The notes under the pieces were generated by a model. That model was not told the DNA's origin and made no database searches. It saw nothing but the letters and a program-made list of their open reading frames with translations. The position numbers and the translations under genes were made by a program. Positions 50,707 through 59,773 of a stretch of DNA of 64,000 nt are shown here, piece by piece. This DNA comes from CBDCGS01 sp965216915 (GTDB lineage: Bacteria > Pseudomonadota > Alphaproteobacteria > UBA828): contig CBDCGS010000009.1 of the NCBI GenBank assembly GCA_965216915.1, forward strand, positions 248,001-312,000, in the 5' to 3' direction. The number at the start of each line of letters is the position of its first letter. Within the stretch, counting starts at the first letter, position 1.

Positions 50707-51914
50707 CAGGCTACGGGCGGGCCCTGCGTCTCGGCGAGAACCTCGCGATAGACGGCGAGTGTCGCCTCGCACATCGCCGACAAGGCGAAATTGCGGCGCA
50801 CATGGGCTTGGGCGCGCGCGGCAAGGTCAGCGCGATCTCGCGGCTCGAGGGTGAGCACCTTCGCAATGGCACGCGCCAAGGCGTCCGCGTCGCCTGGCGG
50901 CACGAGCCAGCCGGTTTCTCCGCCGATCACCGTTTCCAGGGCGCCGCCATGGGCCGTGGCGACGACGGGCCGCCCCATCGCTTGCGCCTCGACGATGACG
51001 CGGCCGAAGGCCTCGGGCCGCGTGGATGCGGACACCACCACATCGGCAAGCATGAGGGCGGCGGGCATGTCGTCGCAGGAGCCGGTGAAGCGCACGTGCG
51101 TCCCCAGTCCAAGGCGCTCGACTTGCTGAAGAAGATCTTGCCGCAAGGCGTGGCGCGCATGGTCCGCACCGACCAGCAGGCAGCACACGTCCGTGCGGGC
51201 GAGGCGGGCGATCGCCTCGATCAAGACGTCCTGCCCCTTTAAGTGGCTGAGGCGGCCGGGCAGCATCACGATCTGATGATCAACCGGGACGCGCCAGCGA
51301 TTGGCGAGCGTGACGATACGCTCCGGATTGACGCGCGCGGGATCGAATATCTCCAGGTCGACGCCGCGCGGCACCACCCTGATGCGCGCGCGATCGACGC
51401 CATAGGTCTCGGTGATGTGGTCCGCGATAAAGTCTGAGATCGCGATCACGCGGGCGCCGCGCGTCATGATCGCGTTGTATTGCTTCTTGAGGGGGAACCC
51501 GAGGGAATGGCGCCCGTGAACGGTTGTGACGAGGGGACGACCGGTGCGCCGGGCGGCCCAGTGCGCGAGCCACGCCGGCACGCGCGAGCGGGCATGGACC
51601 AAGTCGACCCCCTGCGCCCGGATCAGTGCGCTCAAGCGGGAGACGGCCGCGGGCGCCTTGAACGGATTGCGGCTCGCGACCGGGATCGTGAAGTGATGCG
51701 CTCCCACCGCGCCGATTTGGCCGCGAATGCCGGTCGAGGCGGAGACGATGAGCGAGCGCCAGCCCGCGCGCACGAGCGCCCGGGATATCTCGAGCGTGCC
51801 GCGCTCCACGCCGCCGCCGCCGTCGAGCCGGGGCAGCACTTGCAGCACGGTGGGCTTGCCGGTCGCTTCGGGGGCGCCTTGCGCGATGGTAGAATGCGTG
51901 TCCTCGGGCGCCAT
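50706..51914 (-). CDS. GT4-family glycosyltransferase
   Basis: 402 residues from ATG 51914; the open frame to 52013 extends into the divergent gene. The N-terminal half shows VLQVLPRLDGGGGVERGTLE and the C-terminal half MLPGRLSHLKGQDVLIEAIA, the E-x7-E region RPEAFGRVIVEAQAMGRPVV and GGETGWLVPPGD. It is probably a lipopolysaccharide-core or outer-sugar transferase acting with the GT9 enzyme. Confidence 0.9.
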   Translation of the reverse strand: MAPEDTHSTIAQGAPEATGKPTVLQVLPRLDGGGGVERGTLEISRALVRAGWRSLIVSASTGIRGQIGAVGAHHFTIPVASRNPFKAPAAVSRLSALIRAQGVDLVHARSRVPAWLAHWAARRTGRPLVTTVHGRHSLGFPLKKQYNAIMTRGARVIAISDFIADHITETYGVDRARIRVVPRGVDLEIFDPARVNPERIVTLANRWRVPVDHQIVMLPGRLSHLKGQDVLIEAIARLARTDVCCLLVGADHARHALRQDLLQQVERLGLGTHVRFTGSCDDMPAALMLADVVVSASTRPEAFGRVIVEAQAMGRPVVATAHGGALETVIGGETGWLVPPGDADALARAIAKVLTLEPRDRADLAARAQAHVRRNFALSAMCEATLAVYREVLAETQGPPVA

Positions 51915-51979
51915 TGCTGCTCGATGCCGTCGTCCGGAGCTTGTTCCGCGACGTGAGAGTTCGGGAGCCGGTAGCCGGA

Positions 51980-52744
51980 ATGAGTGACTCGCCCTCACGC
52001 CTGTCTTTGTCAAACGGTGAAACGATCGCCTACCACGTCAGCCCGGGCAAGTCTCCGGGCATCGTGTTTTTGGGCGGGCTGATGTCTGACATGACAGGGA
52101 CGAAAGCGCTCTACCTCGAGGCACGCTGTCGTGCGGCGGGCCGCGCCTTCCTTCGCTTCGACTATTCCGGGCATGGCGCGTCCGACGGCGCGTTTGTGGA
52201 TGGCACCATCGGGCGGTGGCACGCGGACGCGCTTGCCGTCCTCGATCGCTGCACCAGCGGGCCGCAGGTCCTCGTCGGCTCGAGCATGGGGGGGTGGCAG
52301 ATGCTGCTCGCGGCCCGCGCGCGGCCGGAGCGGGTGGCCGCGCTGGTCGGGGTCGCCGCCGCGCCCGATTTCACCGAGGATCTGATTTGGGCAAAGCTCG
52401 ACGCCGGGCAACGCCGCGTGCTGCGCGAGGCGGGCGTGCTTCATCAGCCGTCGGATTACGATGATGGCTCCTACCCCATCACCTGGCGCCTCGTGGAGGA
52501 GGGCCGGGCTCATCTTTTGTTGAGACGTCCCATCGCATTCTCCGGTCAGGTTCATCTTCTCCACGGGATGCGGGACCCGGACGTCCCCTGGCGCACGGCG
52601 CTTCGCATCGCCGACCATCTGGAAAGCGCGTCGGTGGCGGTGGAGCTCATCAAGGATGGCGATCACCGGCTCTCGCGCGAGGCCGATTTGGCGCGCCTGT
52701 GGGCCGCCGTCGGGACGGCGGTGCGCTCCGGCGGCGGGGACTGA
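51980..52744 (+). CDS. alpha/beta-hydrolase
   Basis: 254 residues from ATG 51980. The nucleophile elbow is VGSSMGGWQ (Ser), the acid is in HGMRDPDVPW and the His in KDGDHRLSRE, in the order and spacing of the fold; FLRFDYSGHGASDG is the typical strand-4 region. It looks like a short carboxylesterase or acyl-protein thioesterase. Divergent from the GT4 gene with 65 bases between starts. Confidence 0.85.
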   Translation: MSDSPSRLSLSNGETIAYHVSPGKSPGIVFLGGLMSDMTGTKALYLEARCRAAGRAFLRFDYSGHGASDGAFVDGTIGRWHADALAVLDRCTSGPQVLVGSSMGGWQMLLAARARPERVAALVGVAAAPDFTEDLIWAKLDAGQRRVLREAGVLHQPSDYDDGSYPITWRLVEEGRAHLLLRRPIAFSGQVHLLHGMRDPDVPWRTALRIADHLESASVAVELIKDGDHRLSREADLARLWAAVGTAVRSGGGD

Positions 52745-52838
52745 TCAATTTGCGGTGAGCGTGGGCGCGCCGGCTAGGCAAGGCAGAGCCGATGACATAT
52801 CTAAAGGCCTGAGGCTAACGTCTGGTGGAACAAAGGAT

Positions 52839-53477
52839 ATGTGGGCCGAGAAAAACGACATGTGGGCCAGGAAGATGCGTGGTTGGCGATCTCTCGTAAG
52901 CGCGCTCGTTGTTTGTGCCGGGTGCGTTGCGCTTGCGGTGCCCTCGGTGGCGATGGGCGGCGACAAAGCCTTTGGGCCGGCGGCGCTTGCGGACGCCGAC
53001 ACCCGAGGCGACGGCTCGCGCGTGCTCAATTTGATCGTGCATGATGAGCCCGTCGCGGTGCCCGCGATCCAGTTCATCGATGCCGCGGGCCAAACCCGGA
53101 CGCTCGCCGATTACCGCGGCAAGGTCGTCGCGGTTCATTTCTGGGCGACCTGGTGCTTCCCCTGCCGAGACGAGATGCCGACGATGGACGCGATGCAGCG
53201 CGAGATCGGCGCGGACCGCCTCGCCGTGCTTCCGCTCTCCGTCGATCGCGACGGGCCCGAGATCGTCTCGGCGTATTACCAAGATCACGAACTGACGACG
53301 ATTCCCGTGCTGGTCGACGAGAAGATGAAGAGCGCACGCGCCCTCAAGGTGAACGGCATTCCCTACACGATCTTCGTCGACCGCGAGGGGCGGGAGTTTG
53401 CGCGGGTGCTTGGCGATCGCGATTGGTCGGACCCCGAGGTATTGGGTATCGTTCGCAAGATGGTTGCGGCGCTCTAG
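52839..53477 (+). CDS. TlpA/ResA-type periplasmic thioredoxin
   Basis: 212 residues from ATG 52839 (AAAGGAT just before; Met at 52860 and 52875 are alternatives). An N-terminal export signal (LVSALVVCAGCVALAVPSVA) is followed by a thioredoxin fold with active site WATWCFPCRDEMP and the cis-Pro in NGIPYTIFVDREG. It keeps periplasmic thiols, such as apocytochrome c or copper-site cysteines, reduced, and receives electrons from the adjacent CcdA. Confidence 0.88.
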   Translation: MWAEKNDMWARKMRGWRSLVSALVVCAGCVALAVPSVAMGGDKAFGPAALADADTRGDGSRVLNLIVHDEPVAVPAIQFIDAAGQTRTLADYRGKVVAVHFWATWCFPCRDEMPTMDAMQREIGADRLAVLPLSVDRDGPEIVSAYYQDHELTTIPVLVDEKMKSARALKVNGIPYTIFVDREGREFARVLGDRDWSDPEVLGIVRKMVAAL

Positions 53478-53516
53478 CCGCGGCCGCGTGGTGGTCAGCC
53501 GAGCGAGGTCCGGAGC

Positions 53517-54269
53517 ATGGGTGAAGGCGTCGCCGATCTGTCAGGCGCCGGCATCGCTCTGGCGTTCGTGGCCGGTCTGATCTCGTTTCTCTCTCCGTGC
53601 GTCCTTCCGCTGGTTCCGGGCTATGTCTCCTACGTGGCGGGCGGTTCGCTGGAAGACCTGATCGACGAGAAATTCTCGCGCCGCCGCCTCGGCGCGCTCT
53701 ATCTCAGCGTCTTCTTCGTGCTCGGATTTTCCGCGGTCTTCATCGCGCTTGGCGCGAGCGCCAGCGCGGTTGGCACGTTCCTTTTGCAGAACAAGCTGAT
53801 CTTCGAATATGTCGCGGGCGGCATCATCATCGTCTTCGGCCTCTATCTCACCGGCCTGATCAAGATCCGTTTCTTCGATCGCGAGGCCCGGTTCATCGGC
53901 CGGCTTGCGGGCGGCCATCCGGCGAGCGCGTTCGTCCTCGGCATGGCCTTCGCGTTCGGCTGGACGCCGTGCATCGGCCCGATCCTCGGCGGCATCCTCA
54001 CCATGACTGCGACCTCGGCCAACATCGGCACCGGCATCGCGCTGCTCGCGATCTACTCGTTCGGCCTTGGCGTGCCGTTCCTCATCGCGGCCGCGTTCAC
54101 CGGCGCGTTCCTGCGCCGCATGAGGCACATTCGGCGCTTCAGCCGGCCTTTCCAGATCGGCGCGGGGGGCGTGATGGTGGTGATGGGCATCGCGATGGTC
54201 ACGGGTTACCTCACCACCTTCGCGTTCTGGCTGATCGAGCTTTTTCCGGGCCTCGCGGAAATCGGTTAG
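53517..54269 (+). CDS. ccdA: CcdA-type cytochrome c biogenesis membrane protein
   Basis: 250 residues with six hydrophobic segments. The two conserved cysteines appear in FLSPCVLPLVPGYVSYVAGG and FGWTPCIGPILGGILTMTAT. CcdA carries reducing power from cytoplasmic thioredoxin across the inner membrane to partners such as the TlpA-type protein encoded 39 bases upstream. It converges with tenA with a 4-base overlap. Confidence 0.94.
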   Translation: MGEGVADLSGAGIALAFVAGLISFLSPCVLPLVPGYVSYVAGGSLEDLIDEKFSRRRLGALYLSVFFVLGFSAVFIALGASASAVGTFLLQNKLIFEYVAGGIIIVFGLYLTGLIKIRFFDREARFIGRLAGGHPASAFVLGMAFAFGWTPCIGPILGGILTMTATSANIGTGIALLAIYSFGLGVPFLIAAAFTGAFLRRMRHIRRFSRPFQIGAGGVMVVMGIAMVTGYLTTFAFWLIELFPGLAEIG

Positions 54270-54958
54270 CGGCCCGCGCGTCGCGCCGCGTCGAGCCCCA
54301 TCTGCCAGAACGCGGTCTCCAGCCGCGTCGCCTCCGCGAAGGTCGCGGCGAGGGCGGTGCGCCGGGCGGGTGTGTCGACATCGGCGACGAGCCGGTTCAG
54401 CTGCGCCCGCGCGGCGCTCGCGACGTCCCGGTATTCCGCGCCGGCGTACATGTCGATCCAGGGTGCATAGGGGTTGCCGTCGCGCCGGGTCGCGGGGTCC
54501 GAGGCGAGCCGCGCGCCGATCTCGCCATAGCCGATGACGCAGGGCGCCAGCGCGACGTGGAGGTCGAGCAGGTCGCCGGCCATACCCCGGTCGAGCACGT
54601 AGCGCGTGTAGGCGAGGGTCGCATGATCGGCGGGCGTGGCCTCCAGATCGGCCGCACCGAGGCCCCATCGCGCGCAATAGTCGACATGCAGATCCATCTC
54701 GGTGTCGATGATCGCGCCGAGCGTGCGCGCGGCCTCGCGGATCTCCGCGAGCCGTTGCGCCTTGTAGGCGGCGAGGCCGTAGGCGCGGGCGAACTGGATC
54801 AAGAACAAATAGTCCTGCGCGAGATAGTGGCGAAAGGCGGCCTCGGGCAGGCTGCCGTCGGCGAGGGCGCCGACGAAGGGATGGCGGACATACGCCTCCC
54901 AGGCGTCGCCGCACGCGCTGCGGAGTGTCGTGAAAAGGTCGGCCGGCCCGTCGCTCAC
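54266..54958 (-). CDS. tenA: thiaminase II / TenA family
   Basis: 230 residues from GTG 54958. Conserved residues are present: Asp in HYLAQDYLFLIQFARAYG, the catalytic Cys in ALAPCVIGYGEIG and the C-terminal Glu in LETAFWQMG. TenA hydrolyses aminopyrimidine breakdown products to salvage the pyrimidine half of thiamine. The longer open frame to 55519 is other genes in another frame. It follows the ferredoxin gene by 14 bases and may be the last gene of the cysE-iscR operon. Confidence 0.9.
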   Translation of the reverse strand: MSDGPADLFTTLRSACGDAWEAYVRHPFVGALADGSLPEAAFRHYLAQDYLFLIQFARAYGLAAYKAQRLAEIREAARTLGAIIDTEMDLHVDYCARWGLGAADLEATPADHATLAYTRYVLDRGMAGDLLDLHVALAPCVIGYGEIGARLASDPATRRDGNPYAPWIDMYAGAEYRDVASAARAQLNRLVADVDTPARRTALAATFAEATRLETAFWQMGLDAARRAGR

Positions 54959-54972
54959 GCCGCGACCTCGGG

Positions 54973-55302
54973 CTAGCCAAGCATGTTGTAGGCGTCTTTC
55001 GGGAGCGTGACCACGAGGCCGTCGAGCGCTTCGGTGATCTCGATCTGGCAGCCCAGGCGCGAGGTCGCGGTGAGGCCGAACGCGAGATCCAGCATGTCCT
55101 CCTCGTCCTCGCTGATTTCGCCCAGGCGATCGAACCATGCGGCATCGACGATCACGTGGCAGGTCGAGCACGCCATCGCGCCCTCGCAGGCCCCCTCGAT
55201 GTCGATGTCGTTCGCGTGCGCGATCTCCAACACCGAATGGCCGATCGGCGCCTCGACGTCGTGACGGGTGCCGTCGGGCTCGATGAAGGTCATGCGCGGC
55301 AT
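54973..55302 (-). CDS. fdx: 2Fe-2S ferredoxin (adrenodoxin/Isc type)
   Basis: 109 residues. The cluster ligands are in CEGAMACSTCHV (C-x5-C-x2-C) and SRLGCQIEI, the adrenodoxin-type pattern, with the acidic ISEDEEDMLDLAFGL that contacts reductases. It donates electrons in Fe-S cluster assembly and could also serve P450s. It lies 44 bases after the cysteine desulfurase gene. Confidence 0.94.
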   Translation of the reverse strand: MPRMTFIEPDGTRHDVEAPIGHSVLEIAHANDIDIEGACEGAMACSTCHVIVDAAWFDRLGEISEDEEDMLDLAFGLTATSRLGCQIEITEALDGLVVTLPKDAYNMLG

Positions 55303-55346
55303 TGTCTTGCTCTCGTGGTGTTGGTCGGTGGGTCGCGGTGGGTAAT

Positions 55347-56492
55347 TTAACCCACAGCCGCCGAGACACCATCCTTCCAGCGGTTGGTGAGACCGCCGTA
55401 GAGCGCGCGCCAGGCGCCGACGAAGCGCTCGACATCGCTCGGCTCGCTCGCCCAGCCGAGACTGACCCGGATCGCGCAGCCGCCCTCCGCATCGTCGGCA
55501 CCGAGCGCGCGCAGCACATGCGAGGGCTCGACCTTGCCGGAGGAGCAGGCCGAGCCCGCGCTCACCGCGACACCCGCGAGGTCGAGGCCCATCACCTGGG
55601 TCTCGCTTTGCACGCCCGGCATGGTCAGGCTGCTCGTGTTGGGAAGCCGCGCCGCGCCGCGGCTGTAAATGCGCACCGCCGGCTCGAGAGCCGTGATCTG
55701 GTCTTCCAGCGAATCCCGCATGGCGGCAATCTCGGATGCGCGCGCGAGGTCGTCGCGCGCAAGGGCTGCGGCCTTGCCGAAGCCGGCGATGCCGCCGACG
55801 TTCTCGGTGCCGCCGCGGCGGCCGCGTTCCTGTCCGCCGCCGGTGATGATCGGATCGACCTCCACGTCTGGCCCCAGCACCAAGGCACCGATGCCCTTCG
55901 GGCCGCCGAACTTGTGCGCGGAGAGGCTGATCATGTCCGCCCCGAGCGCCTCCATCGAGACTGCGACGCGGCCCGGTCCCTGCACCGCATCGCAGTGGAA
56001 GAGCGCGCCTGCCGCGTGCGCCCGCTCCGCGATCGCAGCCGTTGGTTGGATCACGCCCGTCTCGTTGTTGGCGAGCATCACCGAGATCAGGGCGTCGGCC
56101 CCGTGTGCGTCGAGCGCGGCGTCGAGCGCATCGAGATCGACCACGCCGTCGGCATCGACGCCGAGCGTCACGACATGCGCCCCCGATGTCTCGGCCGTTC
56201 TCAGAATGGCAGGATGCTCGATCGCGCTCACAATGAGGGCCGGCCGCCCGCACCCGCGAAGCGCGAGATTGTTGGCTTCGGTGCCGCCGGCGGTGAACAC
56301 GATCCGGGATGCCTCCGCGCCGACCAGGGCCGCCACAGCGTCACGCGCGTCCTCCACGAGCTTCCGCGCCGTGCGCCCGAAGGAATGGACCGAAGAGGGA
56401 TTTCCCGTCGTTGCGAGGGCTGCGGCGACGGCCTCGATGACCGCGGGTTTTACCGGCGCGGTCGCGTTGTAGTCGAGGTAGACAGCGGTCAT
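55347..56492 (-). CDS. cysteine desulfurase (NifS/IscS family)
   Basis: 381 residues from ATG 56492, overlapping the iscR stop as ATGA. A PLP-dependent enzyme: MTAVYLDYNATAPVKP opens it, GGTEANNLAL follows, the PLP lysine is in SLSAHKFGGPKG, and the catalytic Cys is in GSACSSGKVEPSHVL. It takes sulfur from cysteine for Fe-S clusters. No scaffold (iscU) or sufBCD follows in this window, so the assembly scaffold is encoded elsewhere. Confidence 0.93.
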   Translation of the reverse strand: MTAVYLDYNATAPVKPAVIEAVAAALATTGNPSSVHSFGRTARKLVEDARDAVAALVGAEASRIVFTAGGTEANNLALRGCGRPALIVSAIEHPAILRTAETSGAHVVTLGVDADGVVDLDALDAALDAHGADALISVMLANNETGVIQPTAAIAERAHAAGALFHCDAVQGPGRVAVSMEALGADMISLSAHKFGGPKGIGALVLGPDVEVDPIITGGGQERGRRGGTENVGGIAGFGKAAALARDDLARASEIAAMRDSLEDQITALEPAVRIYSRGAARLPNTSSLTMPGVQSETQVMGLDLAGVAVSAGSACSSGKVEPSHVLRALGADDAEGGCAIRVSLGWASEPSDVERFVGAWRALYGGLTNRWKDGVSAAVG

Positions 56493-56977
56493 TCGGCGGC
56501 GGCGAGCTGCCGCCGGTCGAGCAGCGGGTTGTTCAGGCGTTCGCTGAGGCCGCTGAGTCTCCGCGTACACACGTCTTCGAGTGTCACCGAGCGCAAGAAG
56601 AGCACGATGTGGTCGCCGAGCTCTTGCCACAGATCGTGGGTGACGCAGCGGCTCCCGTCTGGCATGCAGCCACGCCCCGATTGTGGCTGACAGCGCGTCG
56701 TGCGCAGCGACTCATCGACGGCGAGCACGATGTCTGCAATGCAGAGCTCGGCCGGTGATCGGGCCAGTAAATACCCGCCGCCCGGGCCCCGCACGCTGAC
56801 GACCAGCCCGGCCTTGCGCAGCCGGCTGAAGAGTTGTTCGAGGTAGGAGAGCGAGATGTCTTGGCGCGTGGCGATGTCGGCGAGGGTGATGGGACCCTCG
56901 CGAGGCTCTTCGCGGGTACAGCCCGCGAGATCGACCATCGCCATCACGGCGTAGCGCCCCTTTGTGCTCAGTTTCAT
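56489..56977 (-). CDS. iscR: Rrf2-family Fe-S regulator IscR
   Basis: 162 residues. The winged helix (MKLSTKGRYAVMAMVDLA, TRQDISLSYLEQLFSRLRKA, GLVVSVRGPGGGYLLAR) is followed by the three cluster cysteines in RCQPQSGRGCMPDGSRC and His in VTHDLW. The cluster state sets DNA binding, so it probably represses its own operon when Fe-S supply is adequate. It follows cysE by 23 bases. Confidence 0.93.
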   Translation of the reverse strand: MKLSTKGRYAVMAMVDLAGCTREEPREGPITLADIATRQDISLSYLEQLFSRLRKAGLVVSVRGPGGGYLLARSPAELCIADIVLAVDESLRTTRCQPQSGRGCMPDGSRCVTHDLWQELGDHIVLFLRSVTLEDVCTRRLSGLSERLNNPLLDRRQLAAAE

Positions 56978-57000
56978 GGACGGTCCCCCAAACCGTTGAT

Positions 57001-57720
57001 CTAAAGCGGCGTCACCGCGCGCTCCGCCTCCGCGTCTTCCGCCTCGTCATCGGCGTCTTCCGCCGCCGAGTCGCGGCTTTCGAGCGTTTCCACGCGGGCG
57101 CGAAGCTGTGCGAGCTCGGCAAGCAGCCCCTCGATCGAGCGCGACACGGGGTCGCCGATATTGGGCGAGGGCGTGCCGTAGGCCGGGAACGAATCATCGG
57201 AGCTGGCGGGGCCGGATGCCCGGCGTGCCGGAATGCCGACCATGGTCGCGCCGGGCGGCACGTCCTTGAGGACCACCGCGTTTGCGCCGATGCGCGCATC
57301 GCGCCCGACGGTGATCGGGCCGAGCACCTGTGCGCCCGCGCCGATCACCACGCCATCTTCCACGGTCGGGTGGCGCTTGCCCGGCGACCAGGTGACCCCG
57401 CCGAGGGTCACGTGATGGTAGAGTGTGACGTCATCGCCGATCTCGGCGGTCTCGCCAATCACCACACCCATGCCGTGGTCGATGAAAAAGCGGTGGCCGA
57501 TGGTCGCGCCGGGGTGGATCTCGATCCCCGTCAGCACCCGACCGATGTGCGAGGTGAACCGCCCGAGCAAGCGCAGCCGGTGGCGCCACAACCAATTGGC
57601 GAGGCGATAAAACAGGAGCGCGTGGAAGCCCGGATAACAGAAAAACACCTCGACGCGCGAGCGAACCGCGGGGTCGCGACCGAAGACGCTGTCGATGTCT
57701 TCTCCAATGCGCTTGAACAT
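57001..57720 (-). CDS. cysE: serine O-acetyltransferase
   Basis: 239 residues. A left-handed beta-helix is built from hexapeptide repeats (IEIHPGATIGHRFFIDHGMG, VVIGETAEIGDDVTLYHHVT, GARIGANAVVLKDVPPGATM). The catalytic His/Asp are in the DHGMGVVIG region. It makes O-acetylserine, the precursor of cysteine, which the cysteine desulfurase downstream consumes. The C terminus has an added acidic tail (EDADDEAEDAEAERAV). First gene behind the promoter at 57798-57826. Confidence 0.94.
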   Translation of the reverse strand: MFKRIGEDIDSVFGRDPAVRSRVEVFFCYPGFHALLFYRLANWLWRHRLRLLGRFTSHIGRVLTGIEIHPGATIGHRFFIDHGMGVVIGETAEIGDDVTLYHHVTLGGVTWSPGKRHPTVEDGVVIGAGAQVLGPITVGRDARIGANAVVLKDVPPGATMVGIPARRASGPASSDDSFPAYGTPSPNIGDPVSRSIEGLLAELAQLRARVETLESRDSAAEDADDEAEDAEAERAVTPL

Positions 57721-57797
57721 GATGCTTTCGTTTGGTTATCAATGGGCCTCTGAGAATCTTCCCAGTCCGGAGCTGCGGTCCGGCCGATCTCCGTCGG

Positions 57798-57828
57798 GAT
57801 ATAGGATACCCGACTTGTCAGGTCAAGT
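57798..57828 (-). promoter_or_regulatory. promoter and palindromic operator of the cysE-iscR operon
   Basis: On the minus strand TTGACC (57821-57826), 17 bases, then TATATC (57798-57803) form a good sigma-70-type promoter, 78 bases before cysE. The -35 lies inside a 16-base inverted repeat ACTTG-TCAGGT-CAAGT (57813-57828). Being in front of an operon that encodes IscR, it is a natural binding site for that regulator; this is inference. Confidence 0.65.
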
Positions 57829-57927
57829 ATTGACCGTGCCCTGCTCAACGCCGGGTGGGCGGGCTGAGATCTCAGAAGGCGTTTCGTCCTTGTGCGTTAG
57901 GGAAGGATTCTCAGAAATCAAATCGTC

Positions 57928-58587
57928 ATGCCCGAGCTAATGATCAACGGCCCCGAGGGGCGCCTCCAAGCACGCTACGATCATGCGCCCACGGGTCATG
58001 GGCCGATCGCCCTTGTGCTTCATCCGCATCCGCAATATGGCGGGACGATGAACAACAAGGTCGTCTATGCGCTCTACCAGGTGTTTCGGCGTAGAGGCTT
58101 TTCGGTCATGCGCTTCAACTTCCGGGGCGTCGGCCGCTCGCAGGGGCGCTTCGATCATGGTCAGGGAGAGCTAAGCGACGCGGCGGCGGTACTCGATTGG
58201 ATGCAGGTCCACAACCCCGATGCGCCGGGCTGCTGGATCGCGGGCTTCTCCTTCGGCGCATGGATCGGCATGCAAGTGCTGATGCGTCGTCCCGAGATCC
58301 GCGGGTTCATCTCGATCGCGCCGCCCGCCAACATGTTCGACTTCACGTTTCTCGCTCCATGCCCGTCCTCGGGTTTGATCATTCATGGCAGCGATGACGA
58401 GCTTGTCCCTGAGCCCGAGGTCGCCGTGCTCGCGCGCAAGCTCCAAAGCCAGCGTCAAATCGAGATCGACTACTCCATCATCAAGGGGGCGAGCCACTTC
58501 TTCGAGAACGAGATGGAGGAGCTCGCATCCACCGTGGACGACTACCTCTCGCGGCGGCTCGAGGGCGAAGAGGCCGGGGCGGACTAG
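57928..58587 (+). CDS. conserved alpha/beta-hydrolase
   Basis: 219 residues. Opening with LVLHPHPQYGGTMNNKVVY, nucleophile elbow in AGFSFGAWIGMQV (Ser), acid in IIHGSDDELVPEPEV and His in KGASHFFENE, the pattern of a conserved alphaproteobacterial hydrolase family. The substrate is unknown. It is divergent from cysE across a 207-base regulatory gap. Confidence 0.85.
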   Translation: MPELMINGPEGRLQARYDHAPTGHGPIALVLHPHPQYGGTMNNKVVYALYQVFRRRGFSVMRFNFRGVGRSQGRFDHGQGELSDAAAVLDWMQVHNPDAPGCWIAGFSFGAWIGMQVLMRRPEIRGFISIAPPANMFDFTFLAPCPSSGLIIHGSDDELVPEPEVAVLARKLQSQRQIEIDYSIIKGASHFFENEMEELASTVDDYLSRRLEGEEAGAD

Positions 58588-58597
58588 CGACGGTCGC

Positions 58598-59770
58598 CTA
58601 GTAGCCGCGCACCATGCCGAGGTCGTGCACGGCGATGTAGTTGAGGATCATCTCCTCCGAGATCGGCGCGAAGCGGAACAGGCGGGCGTCGCGCCAGAGG
58701 CGCTCGAGGTGCATCTCCTTGGCGTAGCCCATCCCGCCCATGGTCTGCATCGCCCGCTCGCTCGCCCTTGCTGCCGTTTGAGCGGCGATCAGCTTGCCCA
58801 TGTTGGCTTCCGAGCCGTAGGGCAGGCCCCGGTCGAAGTTTGAGGCGGCCTTGTAGTTCATCACGCGTGCGCACTCGATCTCGGCATGCGCCTGGGCGAG
58901 CGGGAATTGCAATCCCTGATAGGCTGAAATCGGCCTGTCGCCGAACACCTTGCGCTCGTTGGCATAGTCGACCGCGAGGCGAAGCGCGAGCTGCACGGTG
59001 CCGACCAGCCCGGCCGTGGTGACGATGCGCTCGGTGTTGAGCACGTCGAGCAGCTCCTTCCAGCCGCCATGCAGCGTGCCGATCAGCTCGTCGCCGGCGA
59101 CCGGGGTGTCCTCGAAATAGACGTTGCTCGCTGGCACACAGCGGGTGCCCACCTTGTCGATTGCCGCATGGCTGAGTCCCTCGCGCTCGACGTCGATGAG
59201 GAAAAGCGTGATGCCGTCGGTGCGCCGCTCCGCGTCCTCGACCTTTTTCGTGCGGGCGATGACGAGCATTTTCTTGGCGGCGGGCACGGCCGAGATCCAG
59301 ATCTTGCGCCCGTTGAGGCGCCAGCCATTGCCGTGCGCCTCGGCGAAGGTGCGGATCTCGAGCGTGTTGGTGCCGGCGTCGGGCTCGGTCAGCGCCATGC
59401 AGCATTCGAGCTCGCCGCTGATCAGCGGCGGCAGCAGCGTGCGCCGCATCTCGTCCGAGCCGTATTTCGAGATCGCGACACCGCCGAAGATCGGGTTGGT
59501 CATGAAGAGCTGCGCGAGCGTGCAGCCGGCGCCCGTCGCGCAGAGCGTCTCGATCGCGAGCGCCATGTCGAGCATGCCGAGCCCCGCGCCGCCATGCTCT
59601 TCCGGCAGCGCGATGCCGCAAAGCCCGGCCTGGCAGATCGCGCGCCACATTTCGCCGGGATAGCCGCCGCGCGCATCGAGATCGCGCCAGTAGTCGAGGC
59701 CATAGTCCTCGCCCACCCGCCGCGCGGTCTCGATCATCATGGTCTGCTCTTCGGTCAGGCGAAAATCCAT
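58598..59770 (-). CDS. acyl-CoA dehydrogenase
   Basis: 390 residues. An FAD enzyme: FRLTEEQTMMIETARRVGED at the N terminus, MALTEPDAGTNTLEIRTFAE (FAD/substrate loop), and the C-terminal helix domain with MGGMGYAKEMHLERLWRDAR holding the likely catalytic Glu. It introduces the alpha,beta double bond of an acyl-CoA. It follows the enoyl-CoA hydratase gene by 3 bases. Confidence 0.94.
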   Translation of the reverse strand: MDFRLTEEQTMMIETARRVGEDYGLDYWRDLDARGGYPGEMWRAICQAGLCGIALPEEHGGAGLGMLDMALAIETLCATGAGCTLAQLFMTNPIFGGVAISKYGSDEMRRTLLPPLISGELECCMALTEPDAGTNTLEIRTFAEAHGNGWRLNGRKIWISAVPAAKKMLVIARTKKVEDAERRTDGITLFLIDVEREGLSHAAIDKVGTRCVPASNVYFEDTPVAGDELIGTLHGGWKELLDVLNTERIVTTAGLVGTVQLALRLAVDYANERKVFGDRPISAYQGLQFPLAQAHAEIECARVMNYKAASNFDRGLPYGSEANMGKLIAAQTAARASERAMQTMGGMGYAKEMHLERLWRDARLFRFAPISEEMILNYIAVHDLGMVRGY

Positions 59771-59773
59771 GGC

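Noticed and set aside
53541..55145. A 534-residue open frame on the minus strand
   Set aside because: It covers ccdA (antisense) and tenA in the wrong frame; both real genes have clear catalytic motifs.
55302..56690. A 462-residue open frame on the + strand
   Set aside because: Antisense shadow of the cysteine desulfurase gene.
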